Shown: in pieces, positions 42,152 to 51,270 of the stretch
How positions within the stretch are numbered: the stretch's first letter is position 1
Layout: each line of letters starts with the position of its first letter
DNA from: Jeotgalibacillus terrae
GTDB lineage: Bacteria > Bacillota > Bacilli > Bacillales > Jeotgalibacillaceae
Reading direction: 5' to 3'
NCBI RefSeq assembly: GCF_016908195.1
Contig: NZ_JAFBDK010000003.1
Location: forward strand, 62,001-126,000
DNA length: 64,000 bases
The notes under the pieces: model-generated
Told to the model about the DNA's origin: nothing
What the model saw: only the letters and a program-made list of their open reading frames with translations
Databases searched by the model: none
Made by a program: the position numbers and the translations under genes

Positions 42152-43021
42152 TTACGACGACATAACCTGCCCACCATTCACATGGATACACTGTCCAGTC
42201 ATATAAGAACCGTCATCAGAACCAAGTAACACGTACGGTGCCACCAGTTCAGCCGGCTGACCCGGGCGGCCCATGAGTGTATCTGTACCGAATTCTTCTA
42301 CTTTTTCTTCGTCAAATGTAGATGGAATCAGCGGTGTCCAGATCGGTCCAGGCGCTACCATGTTTACCCGGATTCCTCTATCAGCAAGGTTCGCTGCCAT
42401 ACTGCGCGTGAAACCTACAATCGCACCTTTTGTGGAAGTGTAGTCAATCAGCTGCGGATTTCCTTTATAAGGATTCACTGACGTTGTATTAATAATCGCA
42501 CTGCCCTCTTTTAAATGACGCAATGCAAACTTCGTCATATGGAAGACTGAATAGATATTTGTCTTGAAGGTTTTATCCCACTGTTCAAATGAAATGTCCT
42601 CAAGATTTGAAGTTGGGTACTGAACAGCTGAATTATTTATTAAAATATCAAGCTGTCCAAAGTGCTCCACCGTTTGTTCGACTATCGCCTTACACGTTTC
42701 TTCTTTAGACACATCGCCAGGAATTAATAAGCAATTTACGCCCGCTTCCTCAACCAGCTTCTTCGTTTCATCTGCATCACTCTGCTCTTCCTTCAGATAG
42801 TTAATTGCAAGATGTGCACCTTCGCGCGCATAAGCAATTGCGACAGCCCGGCCGATTCCGCTGTCTCCACCAGTAATCAATGCGACGCGGTCAGTCAGCT
42901 TTTCACTGCCTTTATAGTTAAGCGGCTGAAGTGGACGCGGATCCATCTTCGACTCAATTCCAGGCTGCTCTGCCTGCGTTTGTCCCGGTTGGCCACCCTT
43001 TTGTCTATGTTGAATATCCAT
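42152..43021 (-). CDS. Short-chain dehydrogenase (general-stress type, YdaD/YhdF-like)
   Basis: A 289-residue SDR with an N-terminal extension of about 42 residues rich in Gln and Pro (QKGGQPGQTQAEQPG), as seen in the Bacillus general-stress oxidoreductases. The cofactor motif is ALITGGDSGIGRAVA and the catalytic set is Ser in IINTTSVNPY, Tyr in IDYTSTKGA and its Lys. ATG follows GGAG. A SigB-like promoter upstream fits stress control. Confidence 0.9.
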   Translation of the reverse strand: MDIQHRQKGGQPGQTQAEQPGIESKMDPRPLQPLNYKGSEKLTDRVALITGGDSGIGRAVAIAYAREGAHLAINYLKEEQSDADETKKLVEEAGVNCLLIPGDVSKEETCKAIVEQTVEHFGQLDILINNSAVQYPTSNLEDISFEQWDKTFKTNIYSVFHMTKFALRHLKEGSAIINTTSVNPYKGNPQLIDYTSTKGAIVGFTRSMAANLADRGIRVNMVAPGPIWTPLIPSTFDEEKVEEFGTDTLMGRPGQPAELVAPYVLLGSDDGSYMTGQCIHVNGGQVMSS

Positions 43022-43055
43022 TTCATCCAGCTCCTTTATTAATCATATACCAATC

Positions 43056-43081
43056 TTTTCCTCAAACAATTTTTTGTAAAC
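43056..43081 (-). promoter_or_regulatory. Candidate SigB promoter of the SDR gene
   Basis: On the minus strand GTTTAC and GGAAAA are 14 bases apart, close to the SigB consensus GTTT-N12-15-GGGWAW with one mismatch in the -10. It lies 35-60 bases upstream of the SDR start. Confidence 0.5.
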
Positions 43082-43271
43082 ATCTTTCAGATTCGTCTAA
43101 AAGAATGACCCCTCTCCCATCCCTTGATTTGAAGGTATTCAGATGGAATGTAATTTTCTAAGAAATTCTCGCTTACCGGTTGCACACAACTCTCTTAAAA
43201 AAGATAGCCTGTTTTTTCATATCAGCTTTCCCTACAATGAACATATTAATCAATTGAAAGAGGTCATATCG

Positions 43272-43907
43272 ATGAAACTGGATTCACCAAAAATCCCCAC
43301 CGAACTTCCTGAAAGAAAATTTGAAGACATTTTTTATGAAGATTATCCCGAACTCGACCGCTGTCTGATTAGCGATGCTGACTTTGAAAATGAAGAGCTG
43401 CACCGTGTGAATCTGTCTGCAATGGTCATTAAAAACTCCCGGTTCAATGGCACAGGTTTCACCTCTATCAGCATGACAGACGTACAGTTTGAAAACTGTG
43501 ATTTCTCAAATGCCAACCTGAGTAAATCTTCTATTCACAGAGTCAGCTTTATTAACTGTAAGTTCACTGGTACAGACCTGACTGACTCAAGACTGGGTAA
43601 CGTATCAGTGGAAGAATCTATTCTGAACCTTTCTGCGTTTGGAAGCTCAAAGCTTGAGAAAGTATTGTTTAAGCAATCTTCACTGGAGAGCTCGGACTTT
43701 TTTGAATGCATTCTGAAGAAAGTTGAGTTTGACACGTGCAATCTGAACAGCTCAAACTTTGAAAGGACCCCGCTGAAGACAGTCGATATCAGCACTTCTA
43801 CGTTTGAATCACTTATTCTCTCACTTGAAGACCTGAGGGGATGTAAAGTGTCCACCCATCAGGCGATTCAGTTCGCGGCACTGATTGGGTTAGTGATTGT
43901 AGATTGA
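43272..43907 (+). CDS. Pentapeptide-repeat protein
   Basis: A 211-residue protein with pentapeptide repeats through most of its length, for example the run around FENCDFSNANLSKSSI, then CKFTGTDLTDSRL and SNFERTPLKTVDI, ending with a short hydrophobic tail. Such right-handed beta-helices can mimic DNA; the length is near that of Qnr proteins, but I see no specific evidence for topoisomerase protection. ATG 43272 follows AAAGAGGT. Confidence 0.85.
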   Translation: MKLDSPKIPTELPERKFEDIFYEDYPELDRCLISDADFENEELHRVNLSAMVIKNSRFNGTGFTSISMTDVQFENCDFSNANLSKSSIHRVSFINCKFTGTDLTDSRLGNVSVEESILNLSAFGSSKLEKVLFKQSSLESSDFFECILKKVEFDTCNLNSSNFERTPLKTVDISTSTFESLILSLEDLRGCKVSTHQAIQFAALIGLVIVD

Positions 43908-43914
43908 TAGACAT

Positions 43915-43952
43915 AAAAAAAGCCGCTTTGTAAGTGCTCAAAGTGGCTTTTT
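43915..43952 (+). terminator. Terminator of the pentapeptide-repeat gene
   Basis: AAAAAGCCGCTTTG/CAAAGTGGCTTTTT hairpin (one G-T pair), T tract at the end; it may also serve the convergent small gene. Confidence 0.85.
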
Positions 43953-43968
43953 AATGATTAATAATCGT

Positions 43969-44136
43969 TTAGTTAGACTCAAATATACCTACAAACACAA
44001 TAGAAACTCCCATGCTAATTAACAATGTCATTCCCCAGTCAAGTTTACTTGTAGTTTTCAAAAGAATATTAAGACTGGCCCCAATCAGGAACATAACGAC
44101 AAATGTTAAAATCAAAGCAACCGCACTATATGACAT
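43969..44136 (-). CDS. Small two-span membrane protein (55 aa)
   Basis: Begins MSYSAVALILTFVVMF, has two hydrophobic spans with a short loop (KTTSKLDWG) and ends FESN. The ATG at 44136 follows AGGAGAAAT and is preferred to the ATG at 44172. It lies 22 bases after another small membrane gene in the same direction. Confidence 0.65.
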   Translation of the reverse strand: MSYSAVALILTFVVMFLIGASLNILLKTTSKLDWGMTLLISMGVSIVFVGIFESN

Positions 44137-44158
44137 TGCCCATTTCTCCTCTTCATTA

Positions 44159-44428
44159 TTATTGTGTATCACTGATTTTTTTGAAACCGATAAAATATAT
44201 CGCCAATATAATAGGGATGATTAATGGGATCAAAATAAATACTGAGGCTGTCCAGACACTATTCAGTACAAGCATCGCATCACTGCAGCCATCCGTTCCG
44301 CACACTGTCATACGAAACCCTCTTGAATTGATCTCAGATATATAGCCGATTAATCTAAAACCGACAAAGAAGAACCATACGATAACGATCAGGACAATAA
44401 AAGCCAGCATTCTGCGCCTCTTACTCAT
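44159..44428 (-). CDS. Small two-span membrane protein (89 aa)
   Basis: Starts MSKRRRMLAFIVLIVIV with a basic head, one span, an external loop with two Cys (VCGTDGCSD), and a second span near the C-terminus. ATG 44428 follows GGGGAGG; the open upstream frame has no ribosome site. The family was not recognised; the Cys pair may form a disulfide outside the cell. Confidence 0.65.
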   Translation of the reverse strand: MSKRRRMLAFIVLIVIVWFFFVGFRLIGYISEINSRGFRMTVCGTDGCSDAMLVLNSVWTASVFILIPLIIPIILAIYFIGFKKISDTQ

Positions 44429-44557
44429 ATAATGACCTCCCCACCAATTACTTAAAAGATTTATGACCCCAGTATACAGATCTAACAGAAAAAGTAAGAT
44501 CATTCGAATTGAGTATAGCATAACCATACAATTTTTCCCTATTATTATTTTGACAAA

Positions 44558-44587
44558 TAAAAAAAGACTGCTGTGAACAGTCTTTCA
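44558..44587 (-). terminator. Terminator of the PPK2 gene
   Basis: AAAGACTG/CAGTCTTT stem and a T run on the minus strand. Confidence 0.82.
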
Positions 44588-44600
44588 ATCATCTTATAGC

Positions 44601-45470
44601 TCAGTTCTTCTCATTCTCCAATTCTTCAATTGCCTCATCCAACTTCTCTCTGTCCTCGTCTGAGATCTCAGGGAATTGTGGATCTATTTTCTCCAGACAG
44701 TCAACCATTACCTCTGTAATGATATAGCGTGAATACCATTCGTCGTCGGCCGGAAGCACATACCATGGAGCGAATTCGGTTGATGTATTGCTCAGCATAT
44801 CCTCAAAGACTTCCTGATACTGATCCCAGTGACGGCGTTCTTTTACATCATTGAATGAAAACTCCCAGTTCTTTTCAGGATCTTTCATACGTTCAAGTAA
44901 CCGCTCTCTCTGTTCCTCTTTGGACATATTGAAGAAAAACTTAATGACCTTGAAACCATTTTCAGACAGATGCTTTTCAAAATCATTAATCTGTCTGTAG
45001 CGCATCGGCCATACTTCATCTTTATCCATACCCTCTGGATACATTTCATCCTTCAGTGCATCGTCATGAATCCTCGGCGCAATGACTTCCTCGTAATGCG
45101 ACCGGTTTAAAATCCCAATCTGTCCTCTCGCCGGAAGTCCTTCACGGATACGCCACAGGTAATCATGTTTCATTTCTGTCTCTGAAGGCTTCTGGAAGGA
45201 AGCAGTCGTCAGTCCCTGCGCTGTTAAATTTGAGAAGATATAGCTGATGGCTTCATCTTTTCCGGCAGCATCCATTGCCTGCAGTACGACTACAATCCCT
45301 TTTTTCTCTTCAGCGTGAAGGCGCCAGTGCAAATCCTTCAGCTTTTCGATACTTTTGGGCAGGTGCTCCTCAAGAAATTCTTTTTCATCAAAATGATCTT
45401 TTTCTGTTGTAGCATAATCTTTTAGCGATACTTTTTTATTGCAATCAACCAAATACTTTTTAATATCCAT
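44601..45470 (-). CDS. ppk2: Polyphosphate kinase 2 family protein
   Basis: Cytosolic enzyme of 289 residues that moves phosphate between polyphosphate and nucleotides. The P-loop is QAMDAAGKDE (64-73); the lid and Walker B areas are GQIGILNRSHYEEVIAPR and WPMRYRQINDFEKHL, and the family ending has ERRHWDQYQEVFEDML and WYVLPADDEWYSRYIITE. Single-domain form. Nucleotide preference cannot be read from the sequence. ATG with a rather distant AGGT ribosome site. Confidence 0.93.
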   Translation of the reverse strand: MDIKKYLVDCNKKVSLKDYATTEKDHFDEKEFLEEHLPKSIEKLKDLHWRLHAEEKKGIVVVLQAMDAAGKDEAISYIFSNLTAQGLTTASFQKPSETEMKHDYLWRIREGLPARGQIGILNRSHYEEVIAPRIHDDALKDEMYPEGMDKDEVWPMRYRQINDFEKHLSENGFKVIKFFFNMSKEEQRERLLERMKDPEKNWEFSFNDVKERRHWDQYQEVFEDMLSNTSTEFAPWYVLPADDEWYSRYIITEVMVDCLEKIDPQFPEISDEDREKLDEAIEELENEKN

Positions 45471-45645
45471 TTATTTTTCACGTACCTTTCCTGAAATAGG
45501 TGGCCTTCAAGCCTGATGATGTCTCCAATTTATACCCCTGTTTCAATAATGGTAAACGACAAAGCAAATTGCCACAGTAGTTAAATTTGATAGGAAAAAA
45601 GTAATATTATATACTGAGTCTAATATGACAAAAGAAGGTGTCACG

Positions 45646-47697
45646 GTGTTATCAAAATATCATTTACCCAGGTGGATCATTTATATCATCCTGGTCGGAT
45701 CAGGTGCAGCAAGTTTTTATTATATCCCGACTTTATTTGGTATAGATTTCTTAATCGGATCTTTTTTAACCTTTCTTTTATACAGATTGTTCGGCTTCAG
45801 GGTTGCTTTGATTCACTCAATCATTTTTGCGTACGCAACCTTCTATATCTGGGGTCATATATACGGCTCTACAGCAATGCTGCTCGAGTTTTTGACAGTC
45901 GTCTTTCTTTATAAGAAATTCAGACAGTCTCTTATTATGGCTGATATGATCTACTGGCTGCTTTTCGGTATTCCTTTTATATTTTTGACTTACTTCTATT
46001 TACTTGATCTTTCGCTGATAGACTCACTGATCGTAGCACTGAAGGATACTGTGAACGGCGTTGTCAATATACTGCTTGCAAACTTACTGCTATTTACAAT
46101 CAGTTACTTTCTCCTTAAAAAGCACCGCCAGAAAGTATATCTTGAGGATATTATTTTCCATACGATATTAATCTTTTTTCTCATTCCGTCACTGGCATTG
46201 CTGCTGTTTGAAATGTCGAGTGATTCTGCTGATATGCAAAGACAGATTCAAAGTGATTCACAGGAAGGATATGAGGAGGCCCAGAATCAGTTAAATATCT
46301 GGCTGAATGAAGTAACAACCGTTCTATCCTCACAGGGAAATTTCATTTATTCAGCAGACCGCTTTGAAAATGATGATTACCTTGGCATGCTTACTGAAGC
46401 TGTTTGGGGAGCTGAGGAAGTCGTTCTCCTCGACAATGCGATGAATGTCGTTGCAAGTTATCCTGAAAACCGGAAACATACAATGGACATGTCAGATTAT
46501 CCTGAACTGAACCCTGATCAGGCCCGATATTCACCTTTTTATTATGATGAAGCAGACGAACCTTATGTCATCGTGACAGTGCCTTTATCAAAATCAGATG
46601 AGAATGCTGATGAAGAATCACTTTATTTTGCCGCCAGTATTGATATGAATGAATGGAGACAGCTGTACAGTAATGATCATACCACTGTGTTTGATCAGAC
46701 AGGGAAGCAGATGAACGAAATTGTGGATGCAGATGATAATCAATTCTATCAATCTATTCAGCGCACATTCGCACAGGGGAATAATGAAGAATTGTCATTT
46801 CTATGGATGCCTTCCGATGAAGGGACAAAAATCTCAAACTGGAAGAATGCAACGTATGTGACAATGGGGGTTAATGAATATGCTCCCTGGACTGTGACCT
46901 CAACAATCAGCACAAGTCCTTACCATATGGGCCTGTTTACTCAGCACCTTTACAGACTGATCTTCATATCATTCATTCTGGCTTTAAGTATCTTTCTATC
47001 AACAGTCATTACGAAAAAGATTCTCCGTCCGATTCGTGAGCTCGAACTGATTACAAAAAACCTGCCGGAAAGAGTAAGAAACAATCAAACCATTACCTGG
47101 CCAAAAACGCGTCTTATTGATATTCAGCTGCTGATCATTAATTTCCGCAGGATGACGAACAAATTGGGAGATGCATTCGATGAAGTATCTGATCAAAAAA
47201 GCAGGCTGGCACAACTGGCAAAGTATGACCCGTTAACAAACCTCCAAAACAGGCTTGGAATTGAAGAAAGTTACCTTGCTTATATAGAAGACGGATCATC
47301 ATTAAGTGCTGCTTTTATGGACCTGGATCACTTTAAGGATATCAATGATACGCTTGGTCACGGCATTGGGGATCAGGTATTAACAGAAGTGGCAAACAGA
47401 TTAAAGAAAGTCTCACCAGAAGGAGCAACCCCCGGGAGACTTGGAGGAGATGAATTTATTGTACTGTTGCCGGAGACAAATGAAGAAAAACTGCGTAAAT
47501 TTGGTGAAAGAGTACTCAAAGCTTTTGAAGCGCCGGTGATCATTGAAGGACATACAATCCATCTGACCCCAAGCATTGGTCTCGCACCGGTACCCGCACA
47601 AGGGAACGATTTTAAAACACTTGTCCAGCACGCTGATACTGCGATGTATGAATCCAAGCGAAATGGGAAGAATCAGGCAACGGTTTTTGGAAATTAA
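45646..47697 (+). CDS. Membrane-bound diguanylate cyclase (GGDEF protein)
   Basis: About 683 residues. The N-terminal 190 residues hold several spans. An extracellular sensor region of the Cache type (about 200-430) follows, then another span, a HAMP-like linker (KKILRPIRELELITKNL) and a C-terminal GGDEF domain with KYDPLTNLQNRL and an intact active site GRLGGDEFIVLL. No EAL domain is seen. GTG 45646 follows AGAAGGTG and looks better than ATG 45625, which has no ribosome site. It should make c-di-GMP in response to an outside signal. Confidence 0.9.
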   Translation: MLSKYHLPRWIIYIILVGSGAASFYYIPTLFGIDFLIGSFLTFLLYRLFGFRVALIHSIIFAYATFYIWGHIYGSTAMLLEFLTVVFLYKKFRQSLIMADMIYWLLFGIPFIFLTYFYLLDLSLIDSLIVALKDTVNGVVNILLANLLLFTISYFLLKKHRQKVYLEDIIFHTILIFFLIPSLALLLFEMSSDSADMQRQIQSDSQEGYEEAQNQLNIWLNEVTTVLSSQGNFIYSADRFENDDYLGMLTEAVWGAEEVVLLDNAMNVVASYPENRKHTMDMSDYPELNPDQARYSPFYYDEADEPYVIVTVPLSKSDENADEESLYFAASIDMNEWRQLYSNDHTTVFDQTGKQMNEIVDADDNQFYQSIQRTFAQGNNEELSFLWMPSDEGTKISNWKNATYVTMGVNEYAPWTVTSTISTSPYHMGLFTQHLYRLIFISFILALSIFLSTVITKKILRPIRELELITKNLPERVRNNQTITWPKTRLIDIQLLIINFRRMTNKLGDAFDEVSDQKSRLAQLAKYDPLTNLQNRLGIEESYLAYIEDGSSLSAAFMDLDHFKDINDTLGHGIGDQVLTEVANRLKKVSPEGATPGRLGGDEFIVLLPETNEEKLRKFGERVLKAFEAPVIIEGHTIHLTPSIGLAPVPAQGNDFKTLVQHADTAMYESKRNGKNQATVFGN

Positions 47698-47699
47698 TA

Positions 47700-47743
47700 A
47701 AAACACGGCAGTCTTGGCCTCAGCCAGACTGCCGTGTTTTTTG
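47700..47743 (+). terminator. Terminator of the GGDEF gene
   Basis: AAAACACGGCAGTCT/AGACTGCCGTGTTTT hairpin followed by T. Confidence 0.88.
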
Positions 47744-47763
47744 TGTAGATCCGCGTCCACTTT

Positions 47764-48552
47764 TTAATACTTGTACGATTGTCCGCCATCAATCGGAATA
47801 ACAGCTGCATTGATAAATCCAGCTTGATCAGATAGAAGAAACGCAACCAGATAGCCGATTTCCTCAGGCTTACCGAAACGCTTCATCGGATTGGCTTTAA
47901 CAAATTCCTCCCCTGCAGCTTCCCAGTCATCGCCGCCCATTTGTTTGAGAGAGCCTTCTACCATCGGAGTCATAATTGCACCTGGTGCAATTGCCTTAAT
48001 GCTGACGCCGTATTGACCATACTCAACGCCTGAGTTTCGTGTCAGACCAACTACACCGTGCTTACTTGCTGAGTAACCTGACTGATTCCCAACGCCGCGG
48101 ATTCCGCCGACAGATGCTGTATTTACAACAGAGCCATGCTCCTGCTCTTTCATCACTTTCAGCACATGCTTCATTCCGTAAAATACACCATTCAGGTTAA
48201 TCGCTACGACTTTTTCGAACTCATCTGATCCATAGTTTTCAGTTTCATTCTGTTTACCTTCGATACCAGCGTTATTGAAAAAGCTATCGATTTTTTTATA
48301 AGCTGATACAGTTTCTTTCACATAGTTCTTCACAGCTTCTTCATCTGCTACATCAGCTGTAATCGTCAGAATCTCCGCATCAGGTACTTCAGCTAAGATA
48401 TCATTCTTCGCCTTTTCAAGTGCTTCACCATTCAAATCCACTAATGACAGCTTGGCACCTTCTTTAGCCACCTGTAGTGCAGAAGCATAACCAAGTCCTG
48501 ACGCTCCACCTGTAATTAATACCACTTTGTCTTCAAATCGTTTCATTTTCAT
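47764..48552 (-). CDS. Short-chain dehydrogenase/reductase
   Basis: A 262-residue classical SDR. The cofactor motif is VVLITGGASGLGYASA with an Asp at the end of the second strand (LVDLNGE), which suggests NAD. The catalytic Ser lies in VVNTASVGG and Tyr-Lys in GYSASKHGVVG. It is divergent from a TetR regulator across a perfect inverted repeat. The substrate is unknown. Two in-frame ATG codons (48552 and 48546) follow GAGGAGTGA. Confidence 0.92.
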   Translation of the reverse strand: MKMKRFEDKVVLITGGASGLGYASALQVAKEGAKLSLVDLNGEALEKAKNDILAEVPDAEILTITADVADEEAVKNYVKETVSAYKKIDSFFNNAGIEGKQNETENYGSDEFEKVVAINLNGVFYGMKHVLKVMKEQEHGSVVNTASVGGIRGVGNQSGYSASKHGVVGLTRNSGVEYGQYGVSIKAIAPGAIMTPMVEGSLKQMGGDDWEAAGEEFVKANPMKRFGKPEEIGYLVAFLLSDQAGFINAAVIPIDGGQSYKY

Positions 48553-48659
48553 TCACTCCTCTTTGAAAGTAATGTTAAAATCAAAACTACACGGTGAATC
48601 CGTTTACCCTTCAATTGTAAAACCGCTCTGATTTCGATTCAATCAGTAATACATTCAGT

Positions 48660-48680
48660 AGTGTTGACTGATCCAACACT
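48660..48680. promoter_or_regulatory. Candidate TetR operator between the SDR and TetR genes
   Basis: Perfect 7-bp inverted repeat AGTGTTG-N7-CAACACT in the 161-bp divergent spacer, 34 bases upstream of the TetR start. Confidence 0.65.
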
Positions 48681-48713
48681 TTTATGAAAAATGTTGTCTG
48701 AAAGGAAAAAATA

Positions 48714-49310
48714 ATGAAACCTCATAATATGAATCAGCAGACTGCACGTACAAAATCCCACCTGAAACAGGCATTTATCTCACTGGTTTCACAAAAAGGC
48801 TATCAGCACGTCACCGTCACTGATATCGTAGACAGCGCACAGTATAACCGTACGACGTTTTATCATTACTATCTTGATAAAGAAGACCTTGCAGATGAAC
48901 TGCGAAAAGAAATGTTTGAAGCAATCATTAATATGAGTATAAATAAATACTCTGTTGGAACTGTTATTAAAACTGAGGAATTGAATGCACATTCCTATGA
49001 TCTGATTTATTTTATTAAGAATAATCAGGCCTATTTCAACCTGCTTCTCGTGTCAGACACAGTACCAGGCATTCATCACGATCTGCCTGACGCAATCTAT
49101 GAAGTACTGGAAAAACAATTTGAATTTACATCTGAAAATAGTGATGCCGCCAATACAGCAGCCTATAAAAAATATATGGCTCACGGCACCGCCGGCCTCA
49201 TTACCGAATGGATTCGCAATGATTACGACCTGTCCCCTGAAGCACTTTCACTCCAGTTTATTAAAATATTGCAGACAATGGTGAAAGGATTTGTGATTCG
49301 GAAGGTATAA
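48714..49310 (+). CDS. TetR/AcrR-family regulator
   Basis: A 198-residue repressor with the N-terminal helix-turn-helix in KSHLKQAFISLVSQKGYQHV / TVTDIVDSAQYNRTTFYHYY, followed by a helical ligand domain ending ALSLQFIKILQTMVKGF, of the DhaS-like group. It is probably the regulator of the divergent SDR gene. ATG follows GAAAGGAAA. Confidence 0.9.
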   Translation: MKPHNMNQQTARTKSHLKQAFISLVSQKGYQHVTVTDIVDSAQYNRTTFYHYYLDKEDLADELRKEMFEAIINMSINKYSVGTVIKTEELNAHSYDLIYFIKNNQAYFNLLLVSDTVPGIHHDLPDAIYEVLEKQFEFTSENSDAANTAAYKKYMAHGTAGLITEWIRNDYDLSPEALSLQFIKILQTMVKGFVIRKV

Positions 49311-49346
49311 AACTGAAACACGTTGAAAAAACCCTCCTGAATGCAG

Positions 49347-49390
49347 AAAACCCGGTTACTCAATATGAACTTTGAGTAACCGGGCTTTCT
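49347..49390 (+). terminator. Terminator of the TetR gene
   Basis: AAACCCGGTTACTCAA/TTGAGTAACCGGGCTTT hairpin with a T-rich tail. Confidence 0.85.
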
Positions 49391-49531
49391 GATTTTTATA
49401 ACTGAATACTCGACTTCCTTCTCTCTACTTCCATTATACCACCGCTCACAATAAATTTGCAGACTACTCTTTCTCAAAATTCTGTCCTATACTGTACGAT
49501 ACAAAGCCGAAAACACAGGAGGCAGAACTGT

Positions 49532-49948
49532 ATGGATAATATAAAAAACGTGCTGGACCGTGGTCCTTTCTTTCATGGCACGAAAGCCGAACTGAAAATT
49601 GGAGACCTGTTAGAACCGCAGCATCCATCAAACTATCAGAATAAAAAATCCAACCATATCTATTTCACCGCTACATTAGAAGCCGCTAAATGGGGTGCTG
49701 AACTGGCAGCTTCTGAATCACAAGAAAGAATCTATCTCGTTGAACCGCTCGGTGACTTTGAGAATGATCCCAACGTAACTGACAAAAGATTTTCTGGCAA
49801 CCCCACCCGCTCTTACAGATCAAAGTCACCTCTGAAAATCATTGCTGAATTAGGTTCCTGGGAACGACACTCAGATGAACAGATTCAACATATGCTAACC
49901 TCCCTGCAGACACTGCGTGAACAGGGAAAAGATATCATTTATGATTAA
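49532..49948 (+). CDS. arr: Rifampin ADP-ribosyltransferase Arr
   Basis: A 138-residue cytosolic enzyme that transfers ADP-ribose from NAD to rifamycins and so inactivates them. The protein is clearly of the Arr family: GPFFHGTKAELKIGDLL near the start, NHIYFTATLEAAKWGAELA, and RSYRSKSPLKIIAELGSW near the end. Length matches the family. ATG 49532 follows AGGAGG and is preferred to the open frame from 49457. It stands alone, with its own terminator and no mobile element adjoining. Confidence 0.95.
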   Translation: MDNIKNVLDRGPFFHGTKAELKIGDLLEPQHPSNYQNKKSNHIYFTATLEAAKWGAELAASESQERIYLVEPLGDFENDPNVTDKRFSGNPTRSYRSKSPLKIIAELGSWERHSDEQIQHMLTSLQTLREQGKDIIYD

Positions 49949-49997
49949 GATTTTCTTATTTCCACTTCTATCTTCATTTCAATATTGATGCAAACAG

Positions 49998-50044
49998 AAA
50001 ACCCGGCATGCTGAGTTGATCAACTCAGCATGCCGGGTTTTTTA
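49998..50044 (+). terminator. Terminator of arr, a 44-bp perfect palindrome
   Basis: AAAACCCGGCATGCTGAGTTGA and its exact complement, with no loop bases by sequence, followed by further T. Confidence 0.9.
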
Positions 50045-50314
50045 TATGCGTACTGATCCTCCCGATGATCTCATATGAATCTGATCATCCTTCATAAAAA
50101 TTTATCATCCCTGAAAACTGCGGCACGTAAGTAAATAAAGTGTAATTATAGATTTTTTATCCAATAAGTAATGTTTAATGTGATTACTTTCAAGGAAACA
50201 CACCTAATACCATTTTTTGAGAATAAGAAAAATTTAATGTATGCATTAAAAATCATTACATGTCACGTGAACTATAAAGTATTTACTTCAATGCTGACTT
50301 TCAGGAGGGGTACA
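50045..50314. other. Intergenic region upstream of the second EamA gene
   Basis: About 270 AT-rich bases with no supportable gene. It probably holds the EamA promoter (ATAAAGTGTAATTATAG area), which I could not fix. Confidence 0.45.
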
Positions 50315-51184
50315 ATGAGATTTTCAGGTGTGGGATTAGTTGTCCTGGCTGCTGTATGCTGGGGGATTAGCGGCGGGATTGCAGATATTTTAATGGAAAA
50401 AGGCTGGGATCCGATTATCATTTCCTTTTATAGAGGCGCTGTCGGTTTTGTCTGCTTTTTGATTTGGTTCCTTTTACACGCCAGACAAAACCTTTCAACC
50501 TCCAGATGGTTTTACATCTGGTCATTACTGGCAGGGGTAGGAGTAGCCGGGAACTTCACTTTTTACTTTTTCAGTATTGAGCACTCAAGTATGGCGATAG
50601 CTGCTACTTTAATGTACACAGCACCTGTATTTGTGTTTTTAATTTCTTTTATTTTTAAGATTGAACGGTCCACTTGGTTTAAATGGGGCAGTATCGGTGG
50701 AGTGCTGATCGGTATTGTGTTACTGACAGGTGCGTATCAAATTGACTCACTCTCAGTAAGTCTAATTGGAGCGATCACCGGGCTTGCTGCCGGCCTTTCA
50801 TATGCATGTTTTATTTTCGGTTTTAAGAATGCTTCTTCGAAGGGAAAACCGCAAACCGCTTTAACTACTGCCTTTTTAGCATTCTGTATTATTCTTTTTT
50901 CGATCAGTGATAAGCAGGAAATTGTGGATGCAACCACTTCAAGTGATATCGGCTGGTTTCTATTATTAGGGATGATCGGGGCAGGCATTTCGTTTATCGT
51001 TTATGTCATTGGTATACGCCGTACCACAGCATCCACTGCATCAATGGTCGCAATGGTCGAACCGGTAACAGCTTCATTATTTGGTGTGCTGCTGTTAGGC
51101 GATCATCTAAATCTTGTTCAAATGATTGGAATGGTGATTATTTTAGCAACTGTTACAATACTGAGTGTAAAACAGAAAGATTAA
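50315..51184 (+). CDS. EamA-family drug/metabolite exporter
   Basis: A 289-residue DMT transporter with ten spans in two EamA halves: GLVVLAAVCWGISGGIADIL at the start of the first and SLIGAITGLAAGLSYACFI at the start of the second, with the closing VEPVTASLFGVLLLGDHLN. It may export amino acids or other metabolites. The ATG at 50315 follows AGGAGGGG and is preferred to the long open frame from 50171. Confidence 0.88.
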   Translation: MRFSGVGLVVLAAVCWGISGGIADILMEKGWDPIIISFYRGAVGFVCFLIWFLLHARQNLSTSRWFYIWSLLAGVGVAGNFTFYFFSIEHSSMAIAATLMYTAPVFVFLISFIFKIERSTWFKWGSIGGVLIGIVLLTGAYQIDSLSVSLIGAITGLAAGLSYACFIFGFKNASSKGKPQTALTTAFLAFCIILFSISDKQEIVDATTSSDIGWFLLLGMIGAGISFIVYVIGIRRTTASTASMVAMVEPVTASLFGVLLLGDHLNLVQMIGMVIILATVTILSVKQKD

Positions 51185-51190
51185 AAAAAC

Positions 51191-51222
51191 CGGCATCTAC
51201 TTATGTCTAAAAGTAGATGCCG
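51191..51222. terminator. Hairpin after the EamA gene
   Basis: Perfect 12-bp stem CGGCATCTACTT/AAGTAGATGCCG, preceded by seven A; the downstream side lacks a T run, so it would work best for minus-strand transcripts. Confidence 0.65.
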
Positions 51223-51270
51223 CAGTTCTATTTATAAGACATTAAGCGTCATAAAACTTCTAAATCACAA

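Noticed and set aside
43272-43907. Qnr-type quinolone-resistance protein
   Set aside because: Size and repeats fit loosely, but no Qnr-specific loop or dimer motif could be identified.
47413-47760. 115-residue minus-strand frame over the end of the GGDEF gene
   Set aside because: It is antisense to the GGDEF domain and its terminator, with no ribosome site.
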